Source: Paulinella micropora (lineage: Eukaryota > Cercozoa > Imbricatea > Euglyphida). Taken from it: a stretch of DNA of 64,000 nucleotides. The notes below the pieces were generated by a model. That model did not search any database, was not told where the DNA came from, and saw nothing but the letters and a program-made list of their open reading frames with translations. Every line of letters starts with the position of its first letter. Position 1 is the stretch's first letter. Of the stretch, positions 9,240 through 20,045 are shown in pieces. Location of the stretch: assembly GCA_009731375.1 (NCBI GenBank), contig BJOX01000376.1, forward strand, positions 338,041 through 402,040, written 5' to 3'. The position numbers and the translations under genes are program-made.

Positions 9240-9540
9240 TTTCATTTTTTCCGAACTTGTTCAGATATCATTGAATCCATTAATTATTGCTTTTAAAACG
9301 TTTGGATGTAAAGAAAACATATTAATAAAGACTTTTAATTACAAAACTCCTTGCTGTACTTAGCCGGTCGGCACCTTGTATGTACGCTAAATCTCAGCTA
9401 TGTTAGCTAAACCCCAGAATGACCTTTTAAGTTGTAATTTTTTTGCTAGATCGTTTTTTACCAATCTTTCTGCTGAAATTCAACATACTTATTCTAATTT
9501 AATAGTCTTGACGTGTACTTACTTACGACTTAGCACGGTT

Positions 9541-9552
9541 TGGGGGGGGGCT

Positions 9553-9586
<34 letters not shown>
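9541..9586. repeat. Poly-G tract
   Basis: Almost unbroken run of G (one CTC interruption). The Gly- or Pro-rich frames across it are artefacts. Confidence 0.95.
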
Positions 9587-9660
9587 AGGGAGGAGAGCGT
9601 GTACGCTTGCTTCGACCGCCACCTTGCTGGTCAAACAAACAGCGACAGAAGCAGACGAAT

Positions 9661-12600
9661 TTAAACGGAATCATCCTGGTACAAGTCTTCATCATCGCTC
9701 TCTTCGTCTGCTTCGTCGCTGTCACTAGATGCAGCACGCTCGCACAACTCACATCCTTCAACAAAATACGAATGCTTTCGGTTCTCAAACCCGCACGTGT
9801 TGCATCTCCAGGGCTCCACAGCTTCCCCGTCCTCGCTATCACCTGCTCCGTCTTCGTCTTGCCCTGAATAGTAAACGCGTTTGCCTCTGGTCTTCCTCAC
9901 CGTTGGTCTTCCTCACCGTCCCTGGCACTGTCCAAACAAAAAAAAATTAATTGCAAGAACAATTTCAAAAAGTAAGCAAACGGTAAGCCCTGCCACACCA
10001 GACGTATACCTTTTGGACGAGCTTTTGCGTTTCTTAGCAGCTGGCGGGCTTGCAGCCTCAGCTTTCCCACTCTTCCTCTTGCCCCACTTGCCAGACTTAG
10101 AGCGCTTCGCCTTAGCCTTGGGCTTGTCGGAACCTTGCGAGACGTCGCTGTTCAGACGCTCCCGCAGTTCCGCCACCTTGCCCTTCGTGGGCAAACCTAA
10201 CTTATGCAGCAAAGCAATACATTGAGCCTTTGTCATGCGTGAAAAATGCCCCCCCCCCTGGCCCGTCTTGCCTTGCTTTTTCTTTTGGCTCCTCTGCCTG
10301 GCCAGCCTATTGAAGTAGCGAATCTTCTCCTCGCGCCCCATGTTGGCAGTAGCCTCGGACTGTTCCAGGACGAAGCCGGAGCTGATGCCAGTCGCCCCGC
10401 CTCTCCGAACTGGGCATTTCTCCCCTTGCTTATGCGCGGCCTTAGGCGCCATCGTACTCTGAGTGCAAAACTCACACCGGAGGCCCGCCTCCTTATCGCT
10501 CCTCAAGTCAAGTACCACACGATCCGCATCTTGGCCGCCGCTGCATAAAGCGCCGTACGCTACGCCCGGAACACTAAACTGCTTGCCCGCAGCTGTTTGC
10601 AGGGAATATTTGAAAGAACGAAGCTCCCGAAACTGCCAGCTAGTTAGTAATCGGGGAGACAGTGGATTCTGGGTGACCCACTCTTGGATGACGTCCCTCT
10701 CGTGCCCGTAGAGGCGAACGTTTGCAAAGCCAGCATTAGACGCAGATTCTAACCAATCCTCGACAAGCGAAAAGCCTATCCCTTGCTCAATCTGGTCTTT
10801 TGAAAAAGACCTTCGACAGATTGCGCTTTGCTCCGTCGCAGGGATTCCAGGCGTGGTTCGCACATAGAACGTGCGCCTCCACGTCCACACCATAAAGCGC
10901 GTGGTAGCATGATTCCGAGTATATAAACTCTTTGCTCGTAAAATCACCACCGCCATCGCCAGTCCGCACGCCTGGCCCCGGCAAAGACGAAAGCTCGCCG
11001 CTGCCCCCATCCTGGGTACTCCGAAAATGATAAGCCCAGCAATATCGGGTGGTGTCCGCGGTCTGCTCAGTAGTCATTAAGTTATGAATATATTCGTACT
11101 TGAGCTGGCCGTGCGCGTCACGAGTGACAAGGGTGAACAGAAGGTCGTTTACTTTCGTGCCATTTTCCGAGTACCATGATATGTAATCCTGATATATCAC
11201 CCACTGGCCCGACCCGGGTTGCAGAGCTTCAATTCGCGCCTGAACGTAACTATCACATTCAAACAAAGAAAAAAGATGATACCTACAAAAAAGCATAACC
11301 AAAACCTCTTGGAAAGGAGAAACAAGCAATGCTGATATAAGTGTTTTGGAAAGCACGCAAATATTTACCTTAGGCGAGTGTCACAAACATACACCACCCC
11401 CACCCCCCCCCCCCCCGCATATGCGCACCCTGTCGGAATAAGTCATGGTTTGTGGGAACGAGGAGGATTTGAGAGCTCATATTTGCAGGGTAGCTAGCCC
11501 CAGTTTCGATGTTGATGCTGATATAATTGTTGTGGAATTCACACAAATATTTATCTTAGGCGAGTGTCACAAACATGCACCACCCCCCCCCCCCCCCCCA
11601 AGTAACAATGCAAGCAGCGAAGCAACATCAACCATTCCAATGAAACTCACGACGAAAAATGAATCACCTGCGCTGGGTTTCGTACTGTCGAAAATGGCGC
11701 TCGCACTTTCTAATATTCTCGTTGAGCGTTTGAAGCTTCTTGTTAATAAGATCACGCTTCTTGGGGTTTTTGGCAAGCTTGTCAAGCTCCCTGTCGCGCT
11801 CGAGCTTCCACTTATCGTAGTTATCATGCCATTTGCAGGGCACGGTCTTAGTGATGCAGCGGAAAGAGACTTTCTCATCATCGAAGAGCTTTGTGAGAGT
11901 TTTGCAAGTTCGTGGCTTATAGAAATGCAGGCAGCCTGCGGAGCATTTCCCTCCGCAGATGTATGCAGCCGAATTATCAGTGACCCACTGCGTGCCTCGC
12001 AAATCTACGACAAGTTTCTCAATACTGCCCGATGCAATCACCATTTGCTCAAATATTGTCGGGAAAGCTTTGTCGCGGTAATTGTCATGGAAGCTGTCGA
12101 GAGTCCCGTACCAGTATAGCGTTGTGCGACCTGACTTGGCGCCCATCATCTCTAGAATCACCTTCTTGGTGGTGAGCTTTTCCAACTGGGAGATGCCCTC
12201 GCGCTTTTCATCCCCGGTTCGCTTCTGTGCGAAAATATCGATGGGCACAACGTCACCCTTAGCTTTCCTCTCGGCCAACTGCTTCTCGACCTTTGCAGCC
12301 TTGTTAGCGTAAGCCCGGCTAATGCATGTGAAATAGTCGTTCCACTCCTGGGTGGTCATCCTTCCTCTCAGTTTGCCTACGATTGCTTGTTTGTGAGCGG
12401 CCCGAGCTGGCATCTCTTGCAGCACCTCCTTTATTGCACTAGCGGCCGCAGCCTGTGCCTTATTCTTGCGTAGCAGGGCGCTAGTCTCAGGATACATCCT
12501 CTCCCCCGCACTGGAAAGAAGCATGTCCTGCAATGCCCTGTCATCAGGATATTTTTGAGATACCTGCTTGGATGTTCGTTTATTGGCCTGATATTTCCTA

Positions 12601-12930
12601 CTTTTCTCCAGCCTTTTGCGGTGCTTGGGGTCGACAGAAGTCAAATCCACGCGCGGAACGCGCGAATCTCACTTTCGTTTTCTGTTAGGCTCTGTCTCAC
12701 TGCTGTCAGCTTCAGTCTCGAGGACAGATTTGCGATTTGATGCAAAAAAAATCATCGTGAGCGTTGTTTCCGTTCGCCTCTTGCTTCCCAGACCGGTGGG
12801 CGTGGCTTGAGTTGAGAGTTTGCGGACTTAATGCAGGAAAAGGATCGGAAACCACAGAACCGTCGGTATCCTTGCGCAAATCTGGAGGTTGACGCACTTG
12901 CTGTTGTGGGACATGGACCAGCCACGACAT
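9661..12930 (-). CDS. Uncharacterised multi-exon protein with SAP and RanBP2-type zinc-finger motifs
   Basis: Likely exons on the minus strand: 12930-12673, 12597-11668, 11249-10010 and 9927-9661, all with GT/AG borders. The first exon ends in an acidic stretch plus NRKRK (nuclear signal-like). The second has basic helices and a Cys-rich segment with CGGKCSAGC. The third holds a SAP-like motif (MTKAQCIALLHKLGLPTKGK) and basic tracts (AAKKRKSSSK). The last encodes PWRCNTCGFEN...GCELC, the W-C-x2-C...N...C-x2-C pattern of RanBP2 zinc fingers. Together this suggests a nuclear nucleic-acid-binding protein of about 850-900 residues. Frame breaks lie in an 8-T run (about 12745) and a 5-T run (about 10800), likely sequencing errors. 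The join to the last exon is unresolved: a 15-bp direct duplication (CGGTGAGGAAGACCA) sits at its start. Family unknown. Confidence 0.55.
11250..11667 (-). repeat. Introner-like repeat forming most of intron 2 of the minus-strand gene
   Basis: On the coding (minus) strand the intron contains a poly-G run, TGGTGCATGTTTGTGACACT, CGCCTAAG, (G/A)TAAATATTT, TATCAGCATCAACAT, GGGGCTAGCTACCC and ACAAACCATGACTT. A second poly-G run and a second TGTGACACTCGCCTAAGGTA follow. The same order and the same sense relative to transcription occur in the intron at 14417-14700 of the divergent gene. Antisense copies lie at 58262-59215. Confidence 0.75.
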
Positions 12931-13052
12931 CGTTTACATCTAAGAAAAAAAAAGCACTGTTCCATGTCACAGTACACACCGATTGCCTAACAGACCTCCA
13001 TGTCGGAGCAACGTTTGCTGGCTGTAACAAATAAAAAGGGACAGAAAAAAAA
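12931..13052. promoter_or_regulatory. Putative bidirectional promoter region
   Basis: About 120 bp separate the proposed start codons of the divergent genes (minus ATG at 12930, plus ATG at 13053). Such spacing implies shared or overlapping promoters. No TATA box or other defined element is clear. Confidence 0.4.
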
Positions 13053-16000
13053 ATGGAGTCGACAGATCGCAAGGAAATGCATCTACCTTTGCCTCCGCAG
13101 CGAGCACGTTGCCCGTGCGTGGCTCACCCGACCAAAACAATCAAAACGCAGCCAAGATGGCTTGAGAGGACGTTCGTTAGGAATGAAATGATACCCCCAA
13201 AATCTGCCAACCGTCGGGGGAAATAGGCATTTCTCCATCCTTTTTTGAAGTCAAAAGATCAAGCTTTGCATCGTTCAAGTTTGCCCGTAGGGCATCAACC
13301 ATACGCATGTCAGGGAAGAAAACTGTAGTTGAAAGCATTCAGCAGTTGCGAGTGGACAAGTCTGAAGGTGAAGCAAAAGGCTTTCTGCAAGTCAACGGCA
13401 GCAAAGAGTGGGTCCCGTTTGCCAATGTTGAGATTTCGCCTGCAACGAGGGCGTGTTATTGCAACCTTCCTCACAACAGTTACACGTGGAGCCATTTGTC
13501 TGATAACATTGTCTTTACAAGGGAAAAGGGGGTGACAAAGCAAAAAAGGTGGTGTACTCGCGTGAGGAGAATGGGTTCTTCGACTCAACCCGCGTAGACA
13601 CATCTGAATCAGATGGCAGGAAGAGTAGCAGAAAAAGGCAAACAACATCTCATTTCAACCCCTCTGCATCTGAACAGCCATCCAAGCGTACAAATAAGCA
13701 AGAGTCGTCTGATTCTAAGCATGCAAACGAAGGCAAACCATCTTCGAAGCGGTGCGTTTGCATTATTCATGACATTAGCTGAGTGTATTGAATGCTACTC
13801 ATTGTGTGTTTTGTGTTGTTCAAACTTGCAAAACCTGAAGTGGACGTGAGGAATCGAACGGGTAAGACGTTTGCGCCGTGCTGAGCTTTGTCAGTATGTG
13901 TGATTTAAATTCAGTGAACGGACATCCGCTGGCGATGGACTCCCTCCCTCTAAGGTTCGACCAACTCAATCGTTAACGCTTGCTCTGCTATTTTTAATTA
14001 TTTCTCTGTGAATCATTGTTTGAGGCTGCTGATGCGATTGCTAAGTTACCTAAACGCAAAGGGAAAGACAAGGAAAAGTCTGCATCTCAGAAGCGGTGAG
14101 TTTGCCCTCATCTAAGTGCATTGAATGCTACTCATTGTATGTTTTGCGTTGTTCAAACTTGCATAGCGCTACTTTGAGAGAACCGCCCAATCCAAAGGGC
14201 GGTGAGGAATCAAACGGGTAAGACGTTTGCGCCGTGCTGGGTTTTTGTCAGTATGTGTGTGATTTAGCGAATGGGACAACGTACAGTTCCCACAACCTAC
14301 GCGAACAGGTGATAACGAAACAGTTTTGCAACAGCTAGCTCAGCTAGCAAAAGTGTCGGAGGCCGCAAGGGATGCCATTACAAGTAGCGCAGGCGTGCAT
14401 GGTTTAAACGGCGAAGGTAGCTTTCAACTCTTACTAATTATAAACCACAGACCCGCCTAGGGGGGGGGGGTGGTGCATGTTTGTGACACTCGCCTAAGGT
14501 AAATATTTGCGTCCTTTCCAAAACACTTATATCAGCATCAACATTGAGCCTGGGGCTAGCTACCCTGCAAATATGAGCTCCCAAATCCTCCTCGTTCCCA
14601 CAAACCATGACTTGTTCCGACAGGGGTGCGCATATGCGAGGGGGGGGGGTGGTGGTGTATGTTTGTGACACTCGCCTAAGGTAAATATTTACACTGTTAG
14701 ATTATCAGGAGGAGGATGCTGGCGCCGCCGCAAAGGCTGCTGGGACGGGGGGCAAAGACCAGGGCAATGCTGGCGCTGCCGCTGGGACGGGGGGCAAAGA
14801 CAACGGGAATGCTGGCGACGCCGCAAGCTTTGCTGGGACGGGGGGCAACGACAAGGGCAATGCTGGCGCTGCCGCTGGGACGGGGGGCAAAGACAAGGGG
14901 AATGCTGGCGACGCCGCAAGCTTTGCTGGGACGGGGGGCAAAGACAAGGGAAATGCTCACGCTGACAAGCCCGAGAACAAATATGGAAAGCAGAAGCAGG
15001 GGAATGATGGCGCCGCCGCAAGTATTGGTTACCCTTCCCAGGATAAACAGGGGTTGTTGCAAATATACTTGGATCTCAAGCTCACATTCGACAGCACAAG
15101 CTCGGAGATCGCGTGGGTTTCGGTTTCGGTCCCGCCAACCGATAGCTTTGGCTACAGGTTTCCCAAGGATGCGTCTCAAGACGATGCAGAGGAAGGGATG
15201 CGCGGGTATGAACATTTTGTCTGAGTCTTTTATATGGACTGTTTTGGCGTAGGGTGTTGATTGTGCATCTCTCATCGAGGGATGCGGACGATGTTCCTGA
15301 GTATTTTGCTCTGCTGGACAGCCAGTTTTCTAAAAAACTCGACAAAAACCTGCAGGTACCCACACGGTTGCTATATTGATCAGCGTGCATTTCATCATTG
15401 ATGAGTCATATTATTATGACTCCAGACCGGTGACCGTTTGTGCTTTTTTGGCGGCCCACAAGAAGGAATGCTCCTGGTGGGGTAATCATAATATGATTCT
15501 CTTTGTCATATAAGCATTCTGACATGTGACAACAAACACTAGGCCCGGCGTCTTTTTGCGAGCGGTGCGCGACGACAACTTGGTATGGAAGTTTGAAGTT
15601 GTGGAGTATGCGCTGCTGGTAGCGAGGGAAGTTGAAAAGAAGGTGCCAGATTCCCCGCGTCGCTTCAAGCTTCAGTTTGCCAAGTACAACGATGTCGACC
15701 CAGTGGCGACAGAGCGGCTTCAAGAGTCTGGTGAGTTTGATGGTGCCCTTACCAAGTGCTTCAAAAGCCAGGTTCTGGGCCCTTTGGTGTTGGCACATCG
15801 CCCTAGGCAGGATTTCTTTCCTTTCTGGGAAAAAGAGGAGCCGATTCCGTACATTAGTACGTACGATCGCGCAGCTGAACCCAAAGCCTCAGTCAGAGGC
15901 AGGGCTGATGATATGGAAATAGTCCTGGGGTACGCTTACATTTTTTTTTTCGCTAACTAGATTGAGTTTGTCTCAGGGACGACGATCTGAATCTTAAGCT

Positions 16001-17938
16001 CCCGCCGGACCCTCTCAGGTTCTTAATTACTTTCGAAATGCTAGCACATAATTGTATTTTACAATGTGCTGCAGGCCGGAGGGGCAAACTAAAGACTCGG
16101 ACGATGAAGGCTTGTACCTTGAGGATTCATCTAATCTTGCCGATTCGGAATTAGACTTCAGCTCAGCCATCAGCGGTGCATCACCGCCAGGCACATCACC
16201 GCCAGGCGCCTTCAAAAGAGGCAAGCAGAAAAGAAATGGTGTGCGCAAGTCCGGCAGGTACTAATCGCTGCTGACAGTGTCCGTTTCGCTCCAGAAGTTG
16301 TGTAATCTTAGGTGCTCAAAGAAGTCCAGGGCTTCTCTGAAGCCCAAGACTGACAGCAAGTCCGAGCTTACGCCTGGGGCCGATACTTTCGAAGCTGCCT
16401 TTGTCGCCAGTGCCTTGAGCTCGCGGCGCAAGGCCCGGGCCACCACCCTCCCCAAGTATAGTCCTGAAATTTTGGATCGCACCTGCGGAAATAAAGGCAG
16501 TGAAATCGAAGGCATGGAAACTCCTACGGTGTGGTGGGCGCCCGCTAACTCAGGCAAACTGGGTGGCCCGGCCGCGAAAGAGGGGAGCTTTTCGATGGGA
16601 TCAAGAACCCGCTCTTTGTCTTTTGGGGGGAGGTTGTGGACCAGCGCGAGGAGCCGGAGAAGTTTAAGACTGTCCTGAATACACCAGGCAGCAACTCTAT
16701 CCTCATCAAGGGCAAGATCTTCTATCTTACCGCCCAGCAGCGACAGATGCTATTGAGCAAGCAGAAAAGTGCCAACTATGGTGGGGGCTTGGTCAACCAT
16801 GCACCGAAGGAGTATGCTAACATCACCTTCGTGATGACCAAATACAGTCCGTATCCCGTGGCTCAGGCTGTAACTAATCATGCGGTTGGCACGGTACCAT
16901 ACTTCTGTTTCGGGGCAAGTTACTGGAAGAATCATCCAGGGCAAATAATTCCCCGTTTTTTGCCTGCCGGCTTCGACAAGGTCATTGTTTGTCCCATGAT
17001 CGGTTCAATGACCTCCCTCTTCCATGCATCATTGCTTTCAGGATGGGAAGGTCGCGTGGATAGACCTTCCCAAGAAGCTCAGAATGGTACATCGACGTGT
17101 ACTATGAACGTTGTATCCGCTGGCTTGAAATGTTGTTGACAATTAGGGGCAGCATGGTAACTTGGAGGAGGATAACCGGTCGGCGGGCAGCAAAGATAGC
17201 AAAGGCGGCAGAGGCAGCAAAGGCGGTAAGCGGGGAGGTAACGGGCATCACGACAGGGCAACCTGCGTGTGTAGCCCTTGCAAGTGCTATCGCCGGAAGC
17301 ATGGAATGGTAGAACCGCCGGCAAAGCGACCTGGAGATAAAGAACAAACTCCAGGCAAGGCAGCTGCAGACAAACAAGAGGTGAAACATCTTCCTCCCAG
17401 CAACTCGTCACCAGCACCGCCGGGAAAGCCAACTGGAAATGAAGAGCCAACTGGAGATGAAGAAGCCCCCGGCGCACTGTTACCACCCGAGCCGCCGAAG
17501 CCGAAGCCGAAGCCCAAGCCCAAGCATAATGCGCGCATCGAGGAACACGTGCACGACCCCGTCAAGTGTGGCGGGGCTCTACAATGTCGAGAATGCAGTG
17601 GCTGCGGTCTTGGGTGCAAATGCCCTCACTGCGACCCGCACAGCAGTGGGTGTGAGTGTTGCAGGTCAGCCTGACCGCCTGTACAACGCTCTGCTCCCTC
17701 CCAACAAGTTGGACGACCAAATCAGGAGCCGCAGAACAAGCGTGAATCGAGCAGTGATGGGCCGGACGACGAAATGGCTCCAATGATGAAGATGTTTTCA
17801 TCGGTCGGTGGCAAAATGTCTAACAGTAAGGGCGGCGGTCAAGTCCAGGGGAACTCTTTCAATGCTTTTGCTGCTCTTCTTGCAAATCAGTCGCAGCAAA
17901 ATACTAATGCTTTCTTGGCTTTTTTAGCTAGCTCCTAG
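13053..17938 (+). CDS. Uncharacterised 16-exon protein, Gly-rich repeats and Cys-cluster tail
   Basis: Exons read: 13053-13751, 13841-13861, 13915-13954, 14025-14095, 14179-14217, 14268-14416, 14701-15205, 15253-15355, 15426-15481, 15543-15929, 15977-16018, 16075-16257, about 16330-16980, 17042-17086, 17147-17664 and about 17755-17938. Phases agree at most junctions; the starts of the exons at 16330 and 17755 are less certain. The product is about 1230 residues. It has a basic, Ser-rich N-terminus, a Gly/Ala/Asp repeat (14701-14980), a folded central region (15040-17080, e.g. VWKFEVVEYALLVAREVEKK), a Gly/Lys linker, a Pro-Lys tract and a Cys cluster (CRECSGCGLGCKCPHC). The end is Gln/Asn-rich. 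Three one-base frame breaks (about 13194, 13530, 16580) lie in C or G runs, probably assembly errors. No family is recognised; with its divergent partner it may form a co-regulated nuclear pair. Confidence 0.55.
13741..14270 (+). repeat. Tandemly duplicated exon-intron segment inside the 16-exon gene
   Basis: The donor-to-donor block at about 13750-13920 recurs at about 14094-14270. Shared sequence includes GAATGCTACTCATTGT, GTTGTTCAAACTTGCA, GAGGAATC(G/A)AACGGGTAAG and ACGTTTGCGCCGTGCTG. The small coding exons inside (13841-13861 and 14179-14217) both end EESNG, and splice phases are kept, so the duplication added coding sequence without breaking the frame. Confidence 0.75.
14417..14700 (+). 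repeat. Introner-like repeat forming intron 6 of the 16-exon gene
   Basis: The donor GAAG|GTAGC and acceptor CTGTTAG|ATTATC bound a 284-bp intron made almost wholly of the repeat. It holds two poly-G runs, each followed by TGTTTGTGACACTCGCCTAA and GGTAAATATTT, around a middle that carries GGGGCTAGCTACCC. TACTAAT, a branch-point-like motif, lies at about 14433. Sense relative to transcription is the same as in the minus-strand gene. Confidence 0.8.
14701..14985 (+). repeat. In-frame Gly/Ala-rich minisatellite in exon 7
   Basis: About five copies of a unit encoding AGTGGKDKGNAGDAASF or AGTGGKDQGNAGAA. Alternating long (about 63-bp) and short (about 54-bp) versions are all multiples of three. 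Confidence 0.85.
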
Positions 17939-17989
17939 AAGCTAATTCAAACCTGTCGTTCTTGCAGAAGCGTGCCTTCAATTTGTTAA

Positions 17990-18419
17990 AAAAAAATAAA
18001 AAAAAACTTGCCTTCTCTTCTTTTATCGGCCTCCTTCAATCCAAGGCAGATGAAAGAAGACGAGTCAGCGTCAGTGGTGTTTTCCGTCTTCGCCATCTTG
18101 TCTTTCTCCTTGAAACTTGTCTCCTGGTCTCAGGGAGTAGCATTTTTGGTGGACCTCACTGCACTAGTTGCTCTCTATGTCAAGTGGTCAAAATTCCTGT
18201 CTTTTTCATGGGTATAACTAGAACCCCTAGAGAAGATCTGTTTCAACGCACTCAGGTCATCTTCTGGGATTGCGAAACTGTGATTATGGCAGTAGAGCCT
18301 GTTGATTATGGCAGTAGAGAACGAAGTGTCTTCGTTACTTTGACTTCGTATTTGATGTTACTTCGTTTTTTATGCCCATTCGCGAGTACTACTACTACTA
18401 CTAGTACTACTACTACTAG

Positions 18420-18502
<83 letters not shown>

Positions 18503-18660
18503 TTTTCTCTTGTCAGTGTGTGTGTGAGATGTGGAGGGAAGAGGTTCGCACTGAAACTTGTCTCCTGGTCCTAGGGAGTAGCATTTTTGGTGGACCGTGC
18601 CGTCTTCAATCCAGCTTATTTTCCATTCGGCCCCAGAAGCTAATAACCAGTATAAGATAG
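17990..18660. repeat. Direct repeats flanking an (ACT)n array
   Basis: GAAACTTGTCTCCTGGTC(T/C)(C/T)AGGGAGTAGCATTTTTGGTGGACC-type sequence occurs at about 18110-18160 and 18552-18598, on either side of an ACT/AGT array (18385-18504). A 22-bp unit, TGATTATGGCAGTAGAG plus spacer, is doubled at 18281-18320. The long frame across this block is not credible as a gene. Confidence 0.65.
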
Positions 18661-18748
18661 AATGTAAAAGAAACACACTATCTTGTACTGTTTATTGTTT
18701 TCGTTTGTTTCGATGCATACGTAGGCCGCGGCAGGCAAGGCTCACGTG

Positions 18749-18796
18749 TAGGCAATGCGTCGGAAGGTCATAAAATTCCTTCCGACGCATTGCCTA
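18749..18796. repeat. Perfect 19-bp inverted repeat (hairpin)
   Basis: TAGGCAATGCGTCGGAAGG (18749-18767) and its exact complement at 18778-18796 enclose a 10-base loop. A partial third copy (GATTCCGACGCAA) follows at about 18805. It may be a MITE-like foldback or a site recognised as a palindrome. Confidence 0.9.
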
Positions 18797-19399
18797 AAGT
18801 AAGATTCCGACGCAATTTTTCCTACTAAGTCAGCTTTTCGGAAGTGTTCTTCATTGAACTAATGCTTTGGAGCTACTAATAATGAATAAAATACTCGAAA
18901 TCATTAGTTCCATGACGTTAGTCCCATGATCTTGCAGAAATTTGCCTTTCATTTTTCAGAAAAAAAATTGCGACTGGAGCATTTTCTTTTGCCAGGCTAA
19001 GTCCAGACCGGTCTGAAGCGCATTAAAGTAAAGTTTTATTAATGATTTGAGCAAAAAATTAATATTAATATTAATTAAAATCAACTTTTAACGCAATATC
19101 TTAGCATTTTAATACATTCACGAAACTTGCGTGGTCGTACAGCCGTACGACCTTTGGCGCATTATTATTTACCATAGCGTCAAGGAAAAGATTCATCCTC
19201 TCAAAAAGGCAAATCCTCTCTCCTTCTATCGGCAAAGGAGCAGCTGGAAGAAGAAAACAAAGCCAGAAGAGCCCAAACGAGGAAAAAGAGAGCATCCTCC
19301 AAAAGAAAAAAAGCTGACAACAATACGCACAGCGTATGCAAAGATTAGGACTCTATCTCTCAGTTGCATTTAAAGCACCCGTCCTAGTGACAATGTGCA
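18797..19399. other. AT-rich spacer, no gene; no 5' LTR recognised
   Basis: No coding frame is supported. A 5' LTR matching the putative 3' LTR at 27298 is not visible, so the following retrotransposon appears 5'-truncated. Confidence 0.45.
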
Positions 19400-19427
19400 T
19401 GAGTGTAGAGAATAAAATCCTATCGGC

Positions 19428-20045
19428 ATGTTGGTTTTGGTCGAAAAGAGGTATGGCGGCAAATCACTCCTCGATATGATTGTAAGATGGCAAAAATATA
19501 TCGTTGCCAGCCCCAAGGGAGACATAGGCTATTCGCTTGATGAGAACCGACTCTCTGAGCTTCAGATTCAAAGAGACTACGGTGGGAAAATCCCTACAGA
19601 ATTTTTCACAGCACACCTCTTGCACAAGCTCTCGTATCACTCAGCATTCGGAGGGCTCGACGCCCTAATGATCCAATTCGAAAATAAGGGAATCGCTTCC
19701 CACTCCCAAGTGGAAGATATGCTGAGAAAAATCTGGGTTAAGTATAAATTAAAACAGAACTCTCAGTGAAAGACTCTTAAGGCAGGCGAAACCCCTGAGA
19801 AAACTAAAGGAGAACGTAAGACTTTTGAGAAGTCATTTGTGACTCAACAAACGGACGACGAAGCACAGCGTTGCTTCAACTGCAATTCCCCCGGGCACTT
19901 AGCCAAAGACTGCAGCAAGCCTTGCGTAAAAGGTGAATGCAAGAAAGGCAAGAGACACCCCCGTAAAGATTGCCCCCGTTTAATTCTAAAAGGTTTTCGG
20001 GCACTAAACCTTCCAAGAAGTCACCTAGAACTACTGTCGCAGTAG
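19428..20045 (+). pseudogene. Copia gag remnant with zinc knuckle
   Basis: The first frame (19428-19769) encodes MLVLVEKRYGGKSLLDMIV and a helical stretch like the C-terminal part of a copia capsid, then stops. The next frame carries CFNCNSPGHLAKDCSKPC (about 19872-19925), a CCHC-like zinc knuckle (C-x2-C-x4-H-x4-C) used by gag proteins to bind element RNA. A further Cys/His/Lys stretch follows. The usual N-terminal gag region is missing, consistent with 5' truncation. Confidence 0.75.

Noticed and set aside
11567-12119. Plus-strand frame 11445-12119 with hydrophobic segments
   Set aside because: Antisense to the well-supported exon 11668-12597 and starting inside the intronic repeat.
18008-18660. 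232-codon frame 17962-18660
   Set aside because: Spans an ACT array and a direct repeat and begins in an A-rich tail; not credible as a gene.
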